Positions 1 to 10,535 of a stretch of 64,000 bases of DNA are shown piece after piece. Position numbers and translations under genes: made by a program. The notes beneath the pieces are model-generated. The model was not told the DNA's origin and made no database searches. It saw only the letters and a program-made list of their open reading frames with translations. The stretch's first letter is position 1. Each line of letters opens with the position of its first letter. Source of the stretch: Anoxybacillus pushchinoensis (GTDB taxonomy: Bacteria > Bacillota > Bacilli > Bacillales > Anoxybacillaceae); contig NZ_FOJQ01000004.1 in NCBI RefSeq assembly GCF_900111795.1, positions 25,355-89,354 on the forward strand, read 5' to 3'.

Positions 1-1
1 C

Positions 2-274
2 TTACTTTACAGCATCCTTTAACGCTTTCCCAGGTTTGAAAGCAGGAACTTTGCTTGCAGCAATTTCGATTTCTTCTCCCGTTTGCGGGTTGCGTCCTTT
101 ACGCGCTGCACGCTCACGCACTTCGAAGTTACCAAAACCGATTAATTGCACTTTATCGCCGTTTTTAAGCGCTTCTGTAATTGCGTCAAAAACAGCATCA
201 ACTGCTTTAGATGCATCTTTTTTAGAAAGACCGCTTGCTTCAGCGACTGCATTAATTAATTCCGTTTTGTTCAT
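2..274 (-). CDS. hbs: HU-type DNA-binding protein
   Basis: Histone-like HU protein, a small basic dimer that bends and compacts DNA in the nucleoid. The 90-residue product has the full HU fold: N-terminal helices starting [15 protein letters not shown], then the DNA-binding arm with [10 protein letters not shown] and a C-terminus [12 protein letters not shown]. An in-frame GTG three codons upstream lies inside the Shine-Dalgarno GGAGGTGA, so the ATG at 274 is the real start. It precedes no other gene in the window; spoIVA lies upstream on the same strand behind a terminator, as in B. subtilis. Confidence 0.97.
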   Translation of the reverse strand: MNKTELINAVAEASGLSKKDASKAVDAVFDAITEALKNGDKVQLIGFGNFEVRERAARKGRNPQTGEEIEIAASKVPAFKPGKALKDAVK

Positions 275-361
275 GCCATTCACCTCCTCCCAAAGCGTAT
301 GCGCTATACGTTACTTTCAGTTGTTTACACTTTCTATTGTTTCTATACATTAACACGCCTT

Positions 362-390
362 ATATTAACTGATTCTTGCTTATAATTCAA
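362..390 (-). promoter_or_regulatory. Candidate sigma-A promoter for hbs
   Basis: On the minus strand TTGAAT (385-390) and TAATAT (362-367) are separated by 17 bases. Each box matches the consensus at 4 of 6 positions. The rest of the 250-base gap between hbs and spoIVA is AT-rich and holds only this and the spoIVA terminator. B. subtilis hbs is known to have more than one promoter, so others may be present. Confidence 0.35.
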
Positions 391-506
391 CATTTTTCAA
401 CAAAATCATGCAATTTGCCTATTATTCTCCAACGAGCCTAACATTTTCTGAATAAAGATTATCATATCGCTCTTTTTGACTGCAAGAGAAATTTTTCATC
501 TAAAAC

Positions 507-536
507 AAAAAAAGACCCCAAATGGAGTCTTTTTAT
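507..536 (-). terminator. Terminator of spoIVA
   Basis: Minus-strand hairpin AAAGACTCC / GGGTCTTT with a short ATTTG loop, followed by a run of seven T. It overlaps the spoIVA stop codon region. Confidence 0.75.
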
Positions 537-2011
537 AAGATGATAGCAATTAATCCACCAGAACCTTCATTAATGATGCGCTCTAACGTCTCTTTTAATT
601 TATAGCGCGCGTTTTCTGGCATGAGGGCGAGCTTCGCTTGAATACCTTCGCGAACAATAGAACTAAGTGAACGACCGAAGATGTCAGAATTCCAAATGGA
701 AAGCGGGTCATCCTCAAAATCTTGCATTAAGTAGCGAACGAGCTCTTCGCTCTGTTTTTCCGTTCCGATAATTGGAGCAAACTCCGATTCAACATCGACT
801 TTAATCATATGAATAGACGGTGCCACCGCTTTTAACCGCACACCGAAGCGCGATCCTTGACGAATAATTTCCGGTTCATCTAAGCTCATATCAGAAAGTG
901 AAGGGGCGGCAATGCCGTATCCTGTTTGTTTAACCATGCGAAGCGCATCAGCGATTTGATCGTACTCTGCTTTCGCATAAGCAAAATCTTGCATTAATTG
1001 CAACAAATGATCTTTTCCTCGTATTTCGACGCCTACAACTTCTTTTAAAATTTGATCATACAACTCATCTGGAGCATACAAATCAATTTCTGCAATGCCT
1101 TGCCCCATTTCAATGCCAGCTAAACGAGCTTCATCAATAAAATCGTATTCGCTAAATTGTTGTACAACTCGATCTACGTCGCGCAATCGTTTAATATCTT
1201 TCACTGTATCGCGCACTGCTTCTTGATAGCTTTCACGCAGCCAATGGTTTTCGCGCAACACCATAACCCAGTTCGGCAAATTGACGTTCACCTCTAGCAC
1301 TGGGAACTCATATAATGCCTCACGAAGCACTTGGTACACGTCTGCTTCACGCATTCCTTCAACGCTTAACGCTAATACTGGAATATCGTATTTTTCACTT
1401 AATTGCTGCTTTAGCGTCTCCGTTTCAGGATGTTGCGGACGCACCGTATTAATGATCATAATAAACGGCTTACCTACTTCTTTTAACTCATTGACAACTC
1501 GTTCTTCCGCTTCAATATAATTTTCGCGCGGAATTTCTCCAATCGTTCCATCCGTTGTAATGACGACCCCAATCGTCGAATGTTCTTGAATGACTTTTCT
1601 CGTGCCGATTTCAGCCGCCTCTTGAAACGGAATTGGCTCTTCATACCACGGGGTATGGATCATGCGCGGACCGTTTTCATCTTCAAACCCTTTTGCCCCT
1701 TGCACCGTATAACCGACACAATCGACGAGACGGATGTTCACTTCAAGTCCATCATCAACTTTCACTTTCACAGCTTGATTCGGAACAAACTTCGGCTCTG
1801 TCGTCATAATTGTTTTCCCTGCTGCACTTTGCGGCAGTTCATCTTGTGCCCGAGCTTTATCTGCTTCGTTTTGAATATTTGGAATGACAACAAGTTCCAT
1901 AAACTTTTTAATAAACGTCGATTTTCCTGTTCGAACGGCGCCCACAATTCCTAAATAAATATCTCCGCCTGTTCGCTCAGCAATATCTCTAAAAAGATCG
2001 ACCTTTTCCAA
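533..2011 (-). CDS. spoIVA: Stage IV sporulation protein A, spore coat ATPase
   Basis: Morphogenetic ATPase that polymerises on the outer forespore membrane and forms the base of the spore coat. The 492-residue product has a Walker A motif GAVRTGKS (about residues 24-31), the switch region VDCVGYT, and a C-terminus ending GSGGLIAIIL that is typical of the family. The start is a TTG at 2011 behind AGGGAGG; it gives MEKVDLFRDIAERTGG and exactly the family length, whereas an upstream ATG would add 16 unrelated residues. A minus-strand element GTCATAAA, then 15 bases, then CATATGCA lies upstream and might be a weak sigma-E promoter, but that is uncertain. Confidence 0.97.
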   Translation of the reverse strand: MEKVDLFRDIAERTGGDIYLGIVGAVRTGKSTFIKKFMELVVIPNIQNEADKARAQDELPQSAAGKTIMTTEPKFVPNQAVKVKVDDGLEVNIRLVDCVGYTVQGAKGFEDENGPRMIHTPWYEEPIPFQEAAEIGTRKVIQEHSTIGVVITTDGTIGEIPRENYIEAEERVVNELKEVGKPFIMIINTVRPQHPETETLKQQLSEKYDIPVLALSVEGMREADVYQVLREALYEFPVLEVNVNLPNWVMVLRENHWLRESYQEAVRDTVKDIKRLRDVDRVVQQFSEYDFIDEARLAGIEMGQGIAEIDLYAPDELYDQILKEVVGVEIRGKDHLLQLMQDFAYAKAEYDQIADALRMVKQTGYGIAAPSLSDMSLDEPEIIRQGSRFGVRLKAVAPSIHMIKVDVESEFAPIIGTEKQSEELVRYLMQDFEDDPLSIWNSDIFGRSLSSIVREGIQAKLALMPENARYKLKETLERIINEGSGGLIAIIL

Positions 2012-2086
2012 CTGCCTTCCCTCCCTTATATTTAAAACATATGAGGACACTATATGCATATGTTGTTGTCCTATTTGTTTATGACT

Positions 2087-2126
2087 AAAAAAATCCCTTC
2101 TCTAAAATGTATTTGTTTAGAGAAGG
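2087..2126 (-). terminator. Terminator of yphE-yphF
   Basis: Perfect 11-base inverted repeat (2096-2106 and 2116-2126) followed on the minus strand by seven T. It separates the yphF unit from spoIVA, so spoIVA should have its own promoter in the 75 bases that follow. Confidence 0.85.
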
Positions 2127-2135
2127 AATCATGAC

Positions 2136-2858
2136 TTATTTTAAGAGAAAAATAGGCTCTTTTTTCTTTTCATCAATTGTGTACGGAAGGGAATAAGCTG
2201 GTACAAAAAGGGAATGCTTCACAAGCAAGTCGCGAATATCGTCTCCGTAGCGATAATTGTGCGTCTCTGTTTGCAACTTTTCATACAAGTCGATGCGATA
2301 ATCAATGTAAATTTCCCCTTTGCCGTCAATAATAAGCGGAAGATTTTTCCCTGAAAAAGGGCTGACGACGTGAGGAGGAGCATCTAAACGTAACTTTTTA
2401 TAATCAAGCGTAAATACTCCTTTAGCAACCATATCTTTAAACGGTGGATAACCATGAGCATCTTGATACATGCGAATGCGCAACTTCAAATCACGAACGG
2501 CTTCCGCTAAACGAAGATCTAGCAGTTTCACCGTCGGATTTGTTTCAACATCAACGAGAACATATTGATATACGCCACCGCTTTCAAATGCATTGCCTGG
2601 CGGTTCAGCCATATATCTTGGAACGAGCATGTTAAAGTCAATCGGATATTTTTGATAAATCGGCGTCGACATGTCGCGCGTTCGAATAGGCAACAGTCCG
2701 CCCGTCGCTTGACGATATTCATTTACCGCTTGTTGAACGCGCTCGACTTGCTCTTTGTATGGAATTTGATTTTGTACTAAACGCTCTTGCGGATATAAGC
2801 ATCCGGATAACAGCATCACTATACTAACGACCATTGCAGAAAGCAGCCACTTTTTCAT
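2136..2858 (-). CDS. yphF: YphF-like predicted lipoprotein (DUF3939 type)
   Basis: Function unknown. The 240-residue product begins with a lipoprotein signal: MKKWLL, a hydrophobic stretch and the lipobox LSGC, with the lipid-bearing cysteine near residue 20. The remainder is a soluble domain without a motif I recognise. It sits directly after yphE and before spoIVA, the order known from B. subtilis, which supports orthology with YphF. The link to sporulation is by neighbourhood only. Confidence 0.85.
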   Translation of the reverse strand: MKKWLLSAMVVSIVMLLSGCLYPQERLVQNQIPYKEQVERVQQAVNEYRQATGGLLPIRTRDMSTPIYQKYPIDFNMLVPRYMAEPPGNAFESGGVYQYVLVDVETNPTVKLLDLRLAEAVRDLKLRIRMYQDAHGYPPFKDMVAKGVFTLDYKKLRLDAPPHVVSPFSGKNLPLIIDGKGEIYIDYRIDLYEKLQTETHNYRYGDDIRDLLVKHSLFVPAYSLPYTIDEKKKEPIFLLK

Positions 2859-2873
2859 TATTCATCCATCCTT

Positions 2874-3077
2874 TTATTCTTGCACTGGTCCACTAAATAC
2901 GACAAACACAATAATAAGACCAGCAATTATCATACTTATGTACGCAATCGTCGCTAAAACGATTTTCAACACCTTATTTTTCACTTTATATCGGCTAAAA
3001 TAAATGGAAAATACAGCTACAAACATTAATCCAATTCCTGTTAAAGAAATCCACATTTTTAATAGACCCGGTGACAT
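2874..3077 (-). CDS. yphE: YphE-like small membrane protein (DUF2768 type)
   Basis: A 67-residue protein of unknown function with two predicted membrane helices, roughly residues 6-26 and 38-62, joined by a short basic loop SRYKVKNK. It is followed 15 bases later by yphF, so both are probably co-transcribed. Position between gpsA and yphF matches yphE of B. subtilis. Confidence 0.82.
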   Translation of the reverse strand: MSPGLLKMWISLTGIGLMFVAVFSIYFSRYKVKNKVLKIVLATIAYISMIIAGLIIVFVVFSGPVQE

Positions 3078-3113
3078 CGCTCTCCCTCACTTTCTCCCAT
3101 ATTGATCAATACA

Positions 3114-3151
3114 TAAAAAAGCTGAAGTAAAGCGGGGCTTCTTTACTTCAG
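3114..3151 (-). terminator. Terminator downstream of der-gpsA
   Basis: Perfect 11-base stem CTGAAGTAAAG / CTTTACTTCAG (3122-3132, 3141-3151) followed on the minus strand by six T. The rest of the 178-base gap 3078-3255 shows no gene. Confidence 0.85.
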
Positions 3152-3255
3152 ACGATGACTAACTTGCACCATCCATTTAAGCCTGAGAATGTTTTCATAG
3201 CATTGTATGCAATATTCATAACAACGCACTCTTCACATGCCCATTTCAAACAAAA

Positions 3256-4278
3256 TTATAACGAAATGTTTGCTAAATCTTCAAGTTCTGACGTTTTGCC
3301 ACGCGCCATGAGGGAATCAACTGCACGCCTCACATCTTTGCCGTTAAATAATACATCGTAAAGCGCATTCGTAATCGGCATATCGACATTCATTTTTTTC
3401 GCTAATTGGTAGGCAGCTTTTGTTGTACGTACCCCTTCTACGACCATTCCCATGTTCGCTAACACATCGTCAAGCGCATGTCCTTTACCAAGCAAGTTGC
3501 CAGCGCGCCAGTTGCGCGAATGAACGCTTGTACACGTCACAATTAAATCACCGATGCCTGTCAATCCTGCAAATGTGAGCGGATTCGCCCCTAGTCGGCT
3601 ACCGAGACGCGCCATCTCTGCAAGTCCGCGTGTCATAAGCGCCGCTTTCGCATTATCTCCGTAACCGAGCCCATCCGTAATTCCCGCTGCTAACGCGATA
3701 ATATTTTTTAAAGCTCCGCCAATTTCTACCCCAATTAAATCCGGGTTTGTATATACGCGAAAATATTGATGGTTCATAAATAAATCTTGAATGCGCTCAG
3801 CAGCTTCCATATTTTGCGATGACACCGTCACCGTCGTCGGATGGCGTAAACTCACTTCTTCCGCATGGCTCGGACCTGACAAAACAACGACATCTCGCAA
3901 CAAATGCGCTGGCATTTCTTCTTCAATAATTTCAGAAATACGTTTATTTGTATCGGGCTCAATTCCTTTGCTGACGGAAACGATGGTAATCGGCTGTTTC
4001 GCGCACGTTCGTACGCGCTGTAATACGTCGCGGATCGCTTTCGTCGGTACAGCTAATACGACCGTTTCCACTCCTTCAAGCGCTCGAGCAAGATCAACAT
4101 AACCGACGATCGCTTTCGGAAGATGAATATTTGGTAAATATTTTTCATTTGTATGTTTTTCATTAATCTCATCAATCTGTTCCTGGCGCTGTCCCCAAAG
4201 CCGAACATGATGTCCGTTATCAGCAAGAACGATCGCTAAAGCCGTACCCCAACTACCAGCTCCTAATACAGTAACCAT
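3256..4278 (-). CDS. gpsA: Glycerol-3-phosphate dehydrogenase [NAD(P)+]
   Basis: Cytosolic enzyme reducing dihydroxyacetone phosphate to sn-glycerol 3-phosphate for phospholipid synthesis. The 340-residue product opens with a Rossmann fingerprint [14 protein letters not shown] and carries the family signature [13 protein letters not shown] with the catalytic lysine. The ATG start follows AAGGAGGGATTCA. It lies 11 bases downstream of der, so the two are probably one transcript, as in B. subtilis. Confidence 0.97.
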   Translation of the reverse strand: MVTVLGAGSWGTALAIVLADNGHHVRLWGQRQEQIDEINEKHTNEKYLPNIHLPKAIVGYVDLARALEGVETVVLAVPTKAIRDVLQRVRTCAKQPITIVSVSKGIEPDTNKRISEIIEEEMPAHLLRDVVVLSGPSHAEEVSLRHPTTVTVSSQNMEAAERIQDLFMNHQYFRVYTNPDLIGVEIGGALKNIIALAAGITDGLGYGDNAKAALMTRGLAEMARLGSRLGANPLTFAGLTGIGDLIVTCTSVHSRNWRAGNLLGKGHALDDVLANMGMVVEGVRTTKAAYQLAKKMNVDMPITNALYDVLFNGKDVRRAVDSLMARGKTSELEDLANISL

Positions 4279-4289
4279 TGAATCCCTCC

Positions 4290-5600
4290 TTACTTACGCG
4301 GTCGTGCAATAATTTTAATTGGCGTTCCTTCAAACCCAAATGTATCACGAATTCGGTTTTCTAAAAACCGTTCATACGAAAAATGCATGAGTTCAGGATC
4401 ATTGACAAATACGACAAACGTCGGGGGTTTTACTGCTACTTGCGTCATATAGTAAATTTTTAATCTTTGCCCGTTATGTGTCGGTGTCGGATTCATAGCA
4501 ATCGCATCCATCAATACTTCGTTCAATACGTTCGTTTGGACGCGCATCGCATGATTTTCACTTACCATTTGAATGATCGGCAACAGCTTATGCAACCGTT
4601 GCTTCGTTTTTGCCGATACGAATACGATCGGTGCATAATCAAGAAATTGGAAATGGTCACGAATTTTTTTCTCAAATTCGATCATCGTTTTTTCATCTTT
4701 TTCAATTGCATCCCATTTGTTTACGACAATGACGACACCTCGACCAGCTTCATGCGCATACCCCGCAATTTTTTTATCTTGTTCAATAATTCCTTCTTCC
4801 GCATTAATGACAACAAGGACAACATCAGAACGCTCGATCGCCTTTAGCGCGCGCAACACACTATATTTTTCGGTGCTTTCATATACTTTTCCTCTTTTGC
4901 GCATCCCTGCTGTATCAATAATGACATATTCTTGACCATCGCGTTTAAACGTCGTATCGATCGCGTCGCGCGTCGTACCTGCAATATCGCTAACAATGAC
5001 GCGTTCCTCACCTAAAATTGCATTAACGAGCGATGATTTCCCAACGTTTGGCCGACCAATTAAACAAAATTTAATGACATCGGCATCGTATTCCTTCGTT
5101 TCTCGCTTCGGAAAATGGGCGACGACTGCATCTAATAAATCCCCGATCCCTAATCCGTGCGTACCAGAAATCGGGATCGGCTCCCCGAATCCGAGCGTAT
5201 AAAAATCATAAATGTTTTCACGCATTTCTGGGTTATCAATTTTGTTCACTGCTAGCACAACTGGTTTATTCGAACGGTATAAAATTTTTGCTACTTCTTC
5301 ATCAGCAGCCGTGACGCCATCTCGACCATTCGTCATAAAAATAATGACGTCCGCTTCATCGATCGCAATTTCTGCTTGTTGACGAATTTGCATTAATAAC
5401 GGTTCATCTCCGATGTCAATACCACCTGTATCAATAATATTAAACGTTGTATTTAACCATTCTGCACTACTATAAATTCGATCGCGCGTTACTCCTGGTA
5501 CATCTTCTACAATGGAAATACGTTCTCCGACAATGCGGTTAAAAATCGTCGACTTCCCGACATTTGGGCGACCAACGATAGCTACAACTGGTTTCGTCAT
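4290..5600 (-). CDS. der: Ribosome-associated GTPase Der (EngA)
   Basis: Essential GTPase for 50S ribosomal subunit maturation. The 436-residue product has two tandem G domains, each with GRPNVGKS, followed by DTGG / DTAG and NKID / NKWD motifs, then a C-terminal KH-like domain ending KIIARPRK. The ATG at 5600 is preferred because AAGGAGTG lies ahead of it and [10 protein letters not shown] is the family N-terminus; an upstream in-frame ATG would add 13 residues. gpsA follows after 11 bases. Confidence 0.97.
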   Translation of the reverse strand: MTKPVVAIVGRPNVGKSTIFNRIVGERISIVEDVPGVTRDRIYSSAEWLNTTFNIIDTGGIDIGDEPLLMQIRQQAEIAIDEADVIIFMTNGRDGVTAADEEVAKILYRSNKPVVLAVNKIDNPEMRENIYDFYTLGFGEPIPISGTHGLGIGDLLDAVVAHFPKRETKEYDADVIKFCLIGRPNVGKSSLVNAILGEERVIVSDIAGTTRDAIDTTFKRDGQEYVIIDTAGMRKRGKVYESTEKYSVLRALKAIERSDVVLVVINAEEGIIEQDKKIAGYAHEAGRGVVIVVNKWDAIEKDEKTMIEFEKKIRDHFQFLDYAPIVFVSAKTKQRLHKLLPIIQMVSENHAMRVQTNVLNEVLMDAIAMNPTPTHNGQRLKIYYMTQVAVKPPTFVVFVNDPELMHFSYERFLENRIRDTFGFEGTPIKIIARPRK

Positions 5601-5637
5601 ACGATCACACTCCTTCATTAAGTTTCGAAACCCGAAC

Positions 5638-5668
5638 AAAAAAGAAGCCCTTCTACTGAAGGGTCTAG
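5638..5668 (-). terminator. Terminator after the YIEGIA operon
   Basis: Minus-strand hairpin CCCTT / AAGGG followed by CTTC and a run of six T. It separates the small capping gene from der. Confidence 0.65.
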
Positions 5669-5690
5669 CTTTCCCATTTTATCAAAAAAA

Positions 5691-5873
5691 TCAATGTTTC
5701 ACAATAATGAGCAAATCATCGCTTAGTGCATGAGCGATGCCGTCTAAAATGGCTTCTAAGCTGGCAGCCACTCGTTGCATTTCCTCATTGTTTTCACAAA
5801 TAAATGTCACGCCACCAGCCACTTTATGAGGTGACGTTGTAATGACGGCTAAAATCATTTTTTCTACAGTCAT
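5691..5873 (-). CDS. Small capping-complex subunit for the YIEGIA protein
   Basis: A 60-residue soluble protein beginning MTVEKMILAVITTSPHKVAGG. I recognise it as the small partner usually encoded beside YIEGIA-family membrane proteins; its biochemical role is not known to me. Its ATG overlaps the stop codon of the YIEGIA gene (ATGA), which strongly suggests coupled translation and a shared complex. Confidence 0.75.
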   Translation of the reverse strand: MTVEKMILAVITTSPHKVAGGVTFICENNEEMQRVAASLEAILDGIAHALSDDLLIIVKH

Positions 5874-6766
5874 CGTAACACTCTCCCTGCTTGATTCGTT
5901 TTCGATTCCGTTGGCATGCGAATCGCATTTTCTAACGTCGGCACATTCCGAATAATTGCTTTTGCTTTTTCAACATCTTTTTCTTGCGGTAAAATAAAGA
6001 TGCCAACTCGTCCATCGTCTAAATCCCGCTTGGCGAGGGGAACGAGCGCTGGCGTACCTGAATCACGATATACGCCCAACGCGGTCGAAATATCGTGCAA
6101 AATTGCCTGCCGTTGTCCAAGATTGGCAATTGTGGAGCGGGCATCGAAATTTTTTGGTTTCAAAATAAATCCCATGCCATAGCGTAAAATTTCTTCTCTC
6201 CTCGCTTCTAGACCGATGTTCATGATGTAAATGTCATCAACATATAATCCGGCTCCCTTAAAGTGAGGTTCCACATACTCCACCTCGACAATGTCGCCAA
6301 GCCGGCTGCCAGACATGAATTTACGAGCCATAATAAATGAAAGCGCAGCAGCCACGATCCCAAGCCATACGTTCCAAACTAAATATGCAAACGTACTTAA
6401 AAATGACGCAAAAATAACTAAATAATTTCTCCCTTCAAAGACGATGGCAATCCCTTCAATGTACGTCTTACCACGCGGTACAAGTTCATATTGATCGAGC
6501 TCATTTAACGTATTTCGCTCCATGTTTCTCACATCACGAAACTGAGAGGCTGCCAATGCTAAAAAGGTAATGGCAGCAAACTCTTTTTCCATAATGGCGG
6601 GCACCGCTACAGTTCCGAGGCCTGCCGCAATAAAGCCGAGCGCAATATGAATAATTTTCCCATGCAAATATGTTGGATATTGGCGATAATCTGTTTTTAG
6701 TAAATATAATCTCGTTACCACGCCGACAATGACACCAAATAAAATTGGATACGTATATTCGTTCAC
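5870..6766 (-). CDS. YIEGIA-family membrane protein (YphB-like)
   Basis: A 298-residue protein with three to four membrane helices in its first 150 residues and a soluble C-terminal half. The diagnostic YIEGIA motif is at residues 102-107, within TYIEGIAIVFEGRNY. In B. subtilis the equivalent position is yphB, linked to sporulation; the exact function is unknown. The start is GTG behind AAAGGAGG and overlaps the stop of yphA (GTGA). The downstream capping-subunit gene overlaps its own stop. The three genes form one tight operon. Confidence 0.82.
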   Translation of the reverse strand: MNEYTYPILFGVIVGVVTRLYLLKTDYRQYPTYLHGKIIHIALGFIAAGLGTVAVPAIMEKEFAAITFLALAASQFRDVRNMERNTLNELDQYELVPRGKTYIEGIAIVFEGRNYLVIFASFLSTFAYLVWNVWLGIVAAALSFIMARKFMSGSRLGDIVEVEYVEPHFKGAGLYVDDIYIMNIGLEARREEILRYGMGFILKPKNFDARSTIANLGQRQAILHDISTALGVYRDSGTPALVPLAKRDLDDGRVGIFILPQEKDVEKAKAIIRNVPTLENAIRMPTESKTNQAGRVLR

Positions 6767-7362
6767 GTTTTAGCCTCCTTTGTCCGTTTGTAAAATCTTG
6801 TATCGATATACAGCGGTAATTGTTCAAGCCACTTCCATATAAATAAACATGCCGTTGCAAACGCCCACTCATCTAAAAATAGCAATGAGCCAACGACGTG
6901 AGGAAATGAAAATTGCTTTAACACAAATGCATACAAAAAGTCTCCTTGACAACAACCGACCGTCAAAACGAGCAAACGATCGTGAAATGTTCGATACAAT
7001 GAAAACGATGCAAGCAAAAGAGCAAATGCGAGCAACCATGTTGCATCTGCAAATACCCAGATCGGATCAAACAATAACAGGAAATGAAAGGAAGCGTATA
7101 GCAACGTCATACTTGCACTTGCAAATGCAAAATATATGAACGTCATTCCCGTTTGTTTCATGACGAAAAAATAACTAACAAAAAGCATGAAGACGTATGC
7201 AAGTGAGATGTGAAACGAGTGAATTGTCACATTGTGGGCAGACAGTATAATTAACAACAAAGCACATACACAAATCCATAGGCGCGCACGATTTTTTGGG
7301 GCGAAGAACGTGTAAATGATCCATAAAAACCAAGAAAGCCAATAAAAATAACCTCCTTCCAC
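6763..7362 (-). CDS. yphA: YphA-like integral membrane protein
   Basis: A 199-residue, very hydrophobic protein with about six membrane helices and no recognised catalytic motif. The GTG at 7362 is chosen because GGAGGT lies six bases ahead; the ATG seven codons upstream overlaps that ribosome site. The length then equals B. subtilis YphA. It is the first gene of the YIEGIA operon. Function unknown. Confidence 0.8.
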   Translation of the reverse strand: MEGGYFYWLSWFLWIIYTFFAPKNRARLWICVCALLLIILSAHNVTIHSFHISLAYVFMLFVSYFFVMKQTGMTFIYFAFASASMTLLYASFHFLLLFDPIWVFADATWLLAFALLLASFSLYRTFHDRLLVLTVGCCQGDFLYAFVLKQFSFPHVVGSLLFLDEWAFATACLFIWKWLEQLPLYIDTRFYKRTKEAKT

Positions 7363-7462
7363 CGTAACACCTCCACTCTCCATTATGTCTTATTTTTAAA
7401 AATTTAATCTCTGTATGTGAAAAAAAGGAATGGACAAAATAAAAAACAGAGGAGGGATAAAC

Positions 7463-7567
7463 ATGGGGAAAGATCGCCAAGAGAAAAAACTGAAACAATC
7501 GCGACGCGTTGAGTCCGATCGCGATCCAGCTAAAAATTTTAAAGGAAGTACAAAAACGGAAAAATAA
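7463..7567 (+). CDS. ypzI: YpzI-family small protein
   Basis: A 34-residue, highly charged protein beginning MGKDRQEKKLKQSRR. It follows a strong GGAGGG site and is closed by a terminator directly after the stop. Sequence and position between yphA and fni resemble the YpzI family of Bacillus; function is unknown. It is the only plus-strand gene in the first 12 kb. Confidence 0.75.
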   Translation: MGKDRQEKKLKQSRRVESDRDPAKNFKGSTKTEK

Positions 7568-7570
7568 GCG

Positions 7571-8665
<1,095 letters not shown>

Positions 8666-9805
8666 TTATTTTAATTTTTTTAGCTGTTCTCCAATCACTT
8701 CACCAATTTGAAATCCCGTCGTCGTCTCTGTTGAGGTTGTATATTCACGATAGTCTTCTTGTACGTCATCTTCGAGCAATTCACGAATGCTTAACGATAA
8801 GCGTTTTTCTTTTTCGCTTACTGCAAGCACTTTCACTTTTACAACATCGCCTTCTTTTAACACTTCATGCGGTGTCCCGATATGCTTTGTTGAAATTTGC
8901 GAAATATGAACAAGACCTTCAACACCTGGTAACACTTCAACGAACGCCCCGAATGGCGCTAAACGTTTTACTGTCCCTTCTAACACATCGCCTTCTTTTA
9001 TTTTTTGTTCGATATGATCCCACGGAGCTGGCAATGCTTCTTTCACCGATAAAGAAACGCGACCGCTTTGTTCATCAATCGCAAGCACTTTCACTTTTAC
9101 GACATCGCCTTCTTTCACGACGTCTGACGGATGATCTACACGCGTATGGGCAAGCTGAGAAATATGTACGAGACCATCAATCTCACCAATATTGACGAAC
9201 ACGCCGAAGTTTGTAATGCGCGCGACTGTCCCTTCAAGCACTTGACCGACGTGAAGCGACTGCAATGCCGCCTTCTTTTTCGATGTTTCTTCTTCTTCTA
9301 CAACAGCCCGATGAGATAGAACGACGCGATTTTTTTCTCGATCAAGTTCAATGACTTTCACAGCTAACGTACGTCCTTTATAGTCTGTGAAGTCCTCGAC
9401 AAAATCTTTCTCAACAAGCGATGCTGGAATAAAGGCACGGACGCCGACATCAGCCACAAGCCCGCCTTTTACAATATCTTTCACGACTACATCAAACGTC
9501 TCGCCGTTTGTAAGTTTTCGCTCAAGATCTTCCCACGCTTGTTCCGCATCTGCAGCTTTCTTCGATAAAATGATTGCTTCATCTTCTACTTTTTTCACTT
9601 TTGCGATGACTGCATCCCCAACCGACAGCACATCGCTTGCTTTTTCGATATGAAGGCTTGACAGCTCACTAATTGGGATAATGCCGACAAGCTTGCTTCC
9701 TTCTACATCAACAAGCACTTGTTTGTCTTCTACTTTTGTTACTTGACCTTTCACTGTGTCGCCTACTTCATAGACGCGTACATCAACTTGATTCATCTCT
9801 TCCAT
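8666..9805 (-). CDS. ypfD: S1-domain RNA-binding protein YpfD
   Basis: Homologue of ribosomal protein S1, a predicted RNA-binding protein. The 379-residue product has four S1 repeats of about 70-80 residues; conserved pieces include GIIPISELSS, AFIPASLVE, GLVHISQLAH and GLVHISQISTKH. The ATG at 9805 follows AAGGAGGT and yields MEEMNQVDVRV, the family N-terminus; the longer frame upstream is not conserved-looking. B. subtilis YpfD has the same length and four domains, unlike the six-domain S1 of proteobacteria. Confidence 0.95.
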   Translation of the reverse strand: MEEMNQVDVRVYEVGDTVKGQVTKVEDKQVLVDVEGSKLVGIIPISELSSLHIEKASDVLSVGDAVIAKVKKVEDEAIILSKKAADAEQAWEDLERKLTNGETFDVVVKDIVKGGLVADVGVRAFIPASLVEKDFVEDFTDYKGRTLAVKVIELDREKNRVVLSHRAVVEEEETSKKKAALQSLHVGQVLEGTVARITNFGVFVNIGEIDGLVHISQLAHTRVDHPSDVVKEGDVVKVKVLAIDEQSGRVSLSVKEALPAPWDHIEQKIKEGDVLEGTVKRLAPFGAFVEVLPGVEGLVHISQISTKHIGTPHEVLKEGDVVKVKVLAVSEKEKRLSLSIRELLEDDVQEDYREYTTSTETTTGFQIGEVIGEQLKKLK

Positions 9806-9918
9806 AGCGAATACCTCCTTACACTCCACACCTGCTCGACGACAGAAATATATGTTGAATGGGCGAACAACGATGCGCTCGTCCATTAACCACAAAGAAA
9901 AAACTTCCTTTTTTACTA

Positions 9919-9947
9919 ATCTGTATTAAAGTGTTGTTTTTGTCAAG
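9919..9947 (-). promoter_or_regulatory. Candidate promoter for ypfD
   Basis: A perfect -35 box TTGACA (942-947 of this kb, minus strand) is followed after 17 bases by CAGATT, a poor -10 box. It lies in the only gap between plsC-like and ypfD. Confidence 0.35.
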
Positions 9948-9953
9948 TCATAA

Positions 9954-10535
9954 CTACTGATGTTCATCTAAAAGTTGCTGAATATGCTCCATAATGACGG
10001 CTGTGGCCTCGTCAGCGCTCGCTCTTCTTTCCCGCCATGGAGCGAAATCAATTGGGGCACCGTATACGACTTTTAATCGCTTTCCGACACGATAAGGTCC
10101 GATGATGGCACACGGCACAACAACAGCATCGCTACGTAACGCAAAGAAACCCGCACCAGCTAACCCTTTTTTCAATTTCCCGTCTTTACTTCGCGTCCCT
10201 TCCGGAAATAATCCGAGCACTTTTTTTTCTTTTAATAAAGCTAGCCCTGTCCGCAACGCCTCTCGGTCTCCCATTCCTCGACGAACAGGAAACGCGTGCA
10301 GACGAGAAACGAGTTGCTTCACAATAGGTGTGTGAAACAGTTCTTCTTTCGCCATAAAATGAACAGGACGCGGACATGTGATCCCGACAACTGGTGGATC
10401 TAAGTTGCTAATATGATTGGCGCAAATGAGGACAGCACCTTCTTTTGGAATATGTTCTACCCCACTTACTTCTATGCGATAAAGCGGAGTAAGTACATGT
10501 TTAACAACTGTGCGAGCAAACATGTAAAAGTTCAC
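9954..10535 (-). CDS. 1-acyl-sn-glycerol-3-phosphate acyltransferase (PlsC family)
   Basis: Membrane-associated acyltransferase that adds the second fatty acid to make phosphatidic acid. The 193-residue product has the catalytic HX4D motif NHISNLD (near residue 41), the substrate motif FPEGTRS and a basic, hydrophobic N-terminus. The GTG start follows GGAGGGACA and overlaps the cmk stop (GTGA), so the two genes are translationally coupled. In B. subtilis the gene between cmk and ypfD is absent or different, so I leave the symbol empty. Confidence 0.9.
   Translation of the reverse strand: MNFYMFARTVVKHVLTPLYRIEVSGVEHIPKEGAVLICANHISNLDPPVVGITCPRPVHFMAKEELFHTPIVKQLVSRLHAFPVRRGMGDREALRTGLALLKEKKVLGLFPEGTRSKDGKLKKGLAGAGFFALRSDAVVVPCAIIGPYRVGKRLKVVYGAPIDFAPWRERRASADEATAVIMEHIQQLLDEHQ

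Noticed and set aside
1580..1954. A 124-codon open frame opposite spoIVA
   Set aside because: Complement of a conserved coding region, without a ribosome site.
6534..6872. A 112-codon open frame overlapping the YIEGIA gene in another frame
   Set aside because: The YIEGIA frame has the motif, ribosome site and overlap pattern; this one has none.
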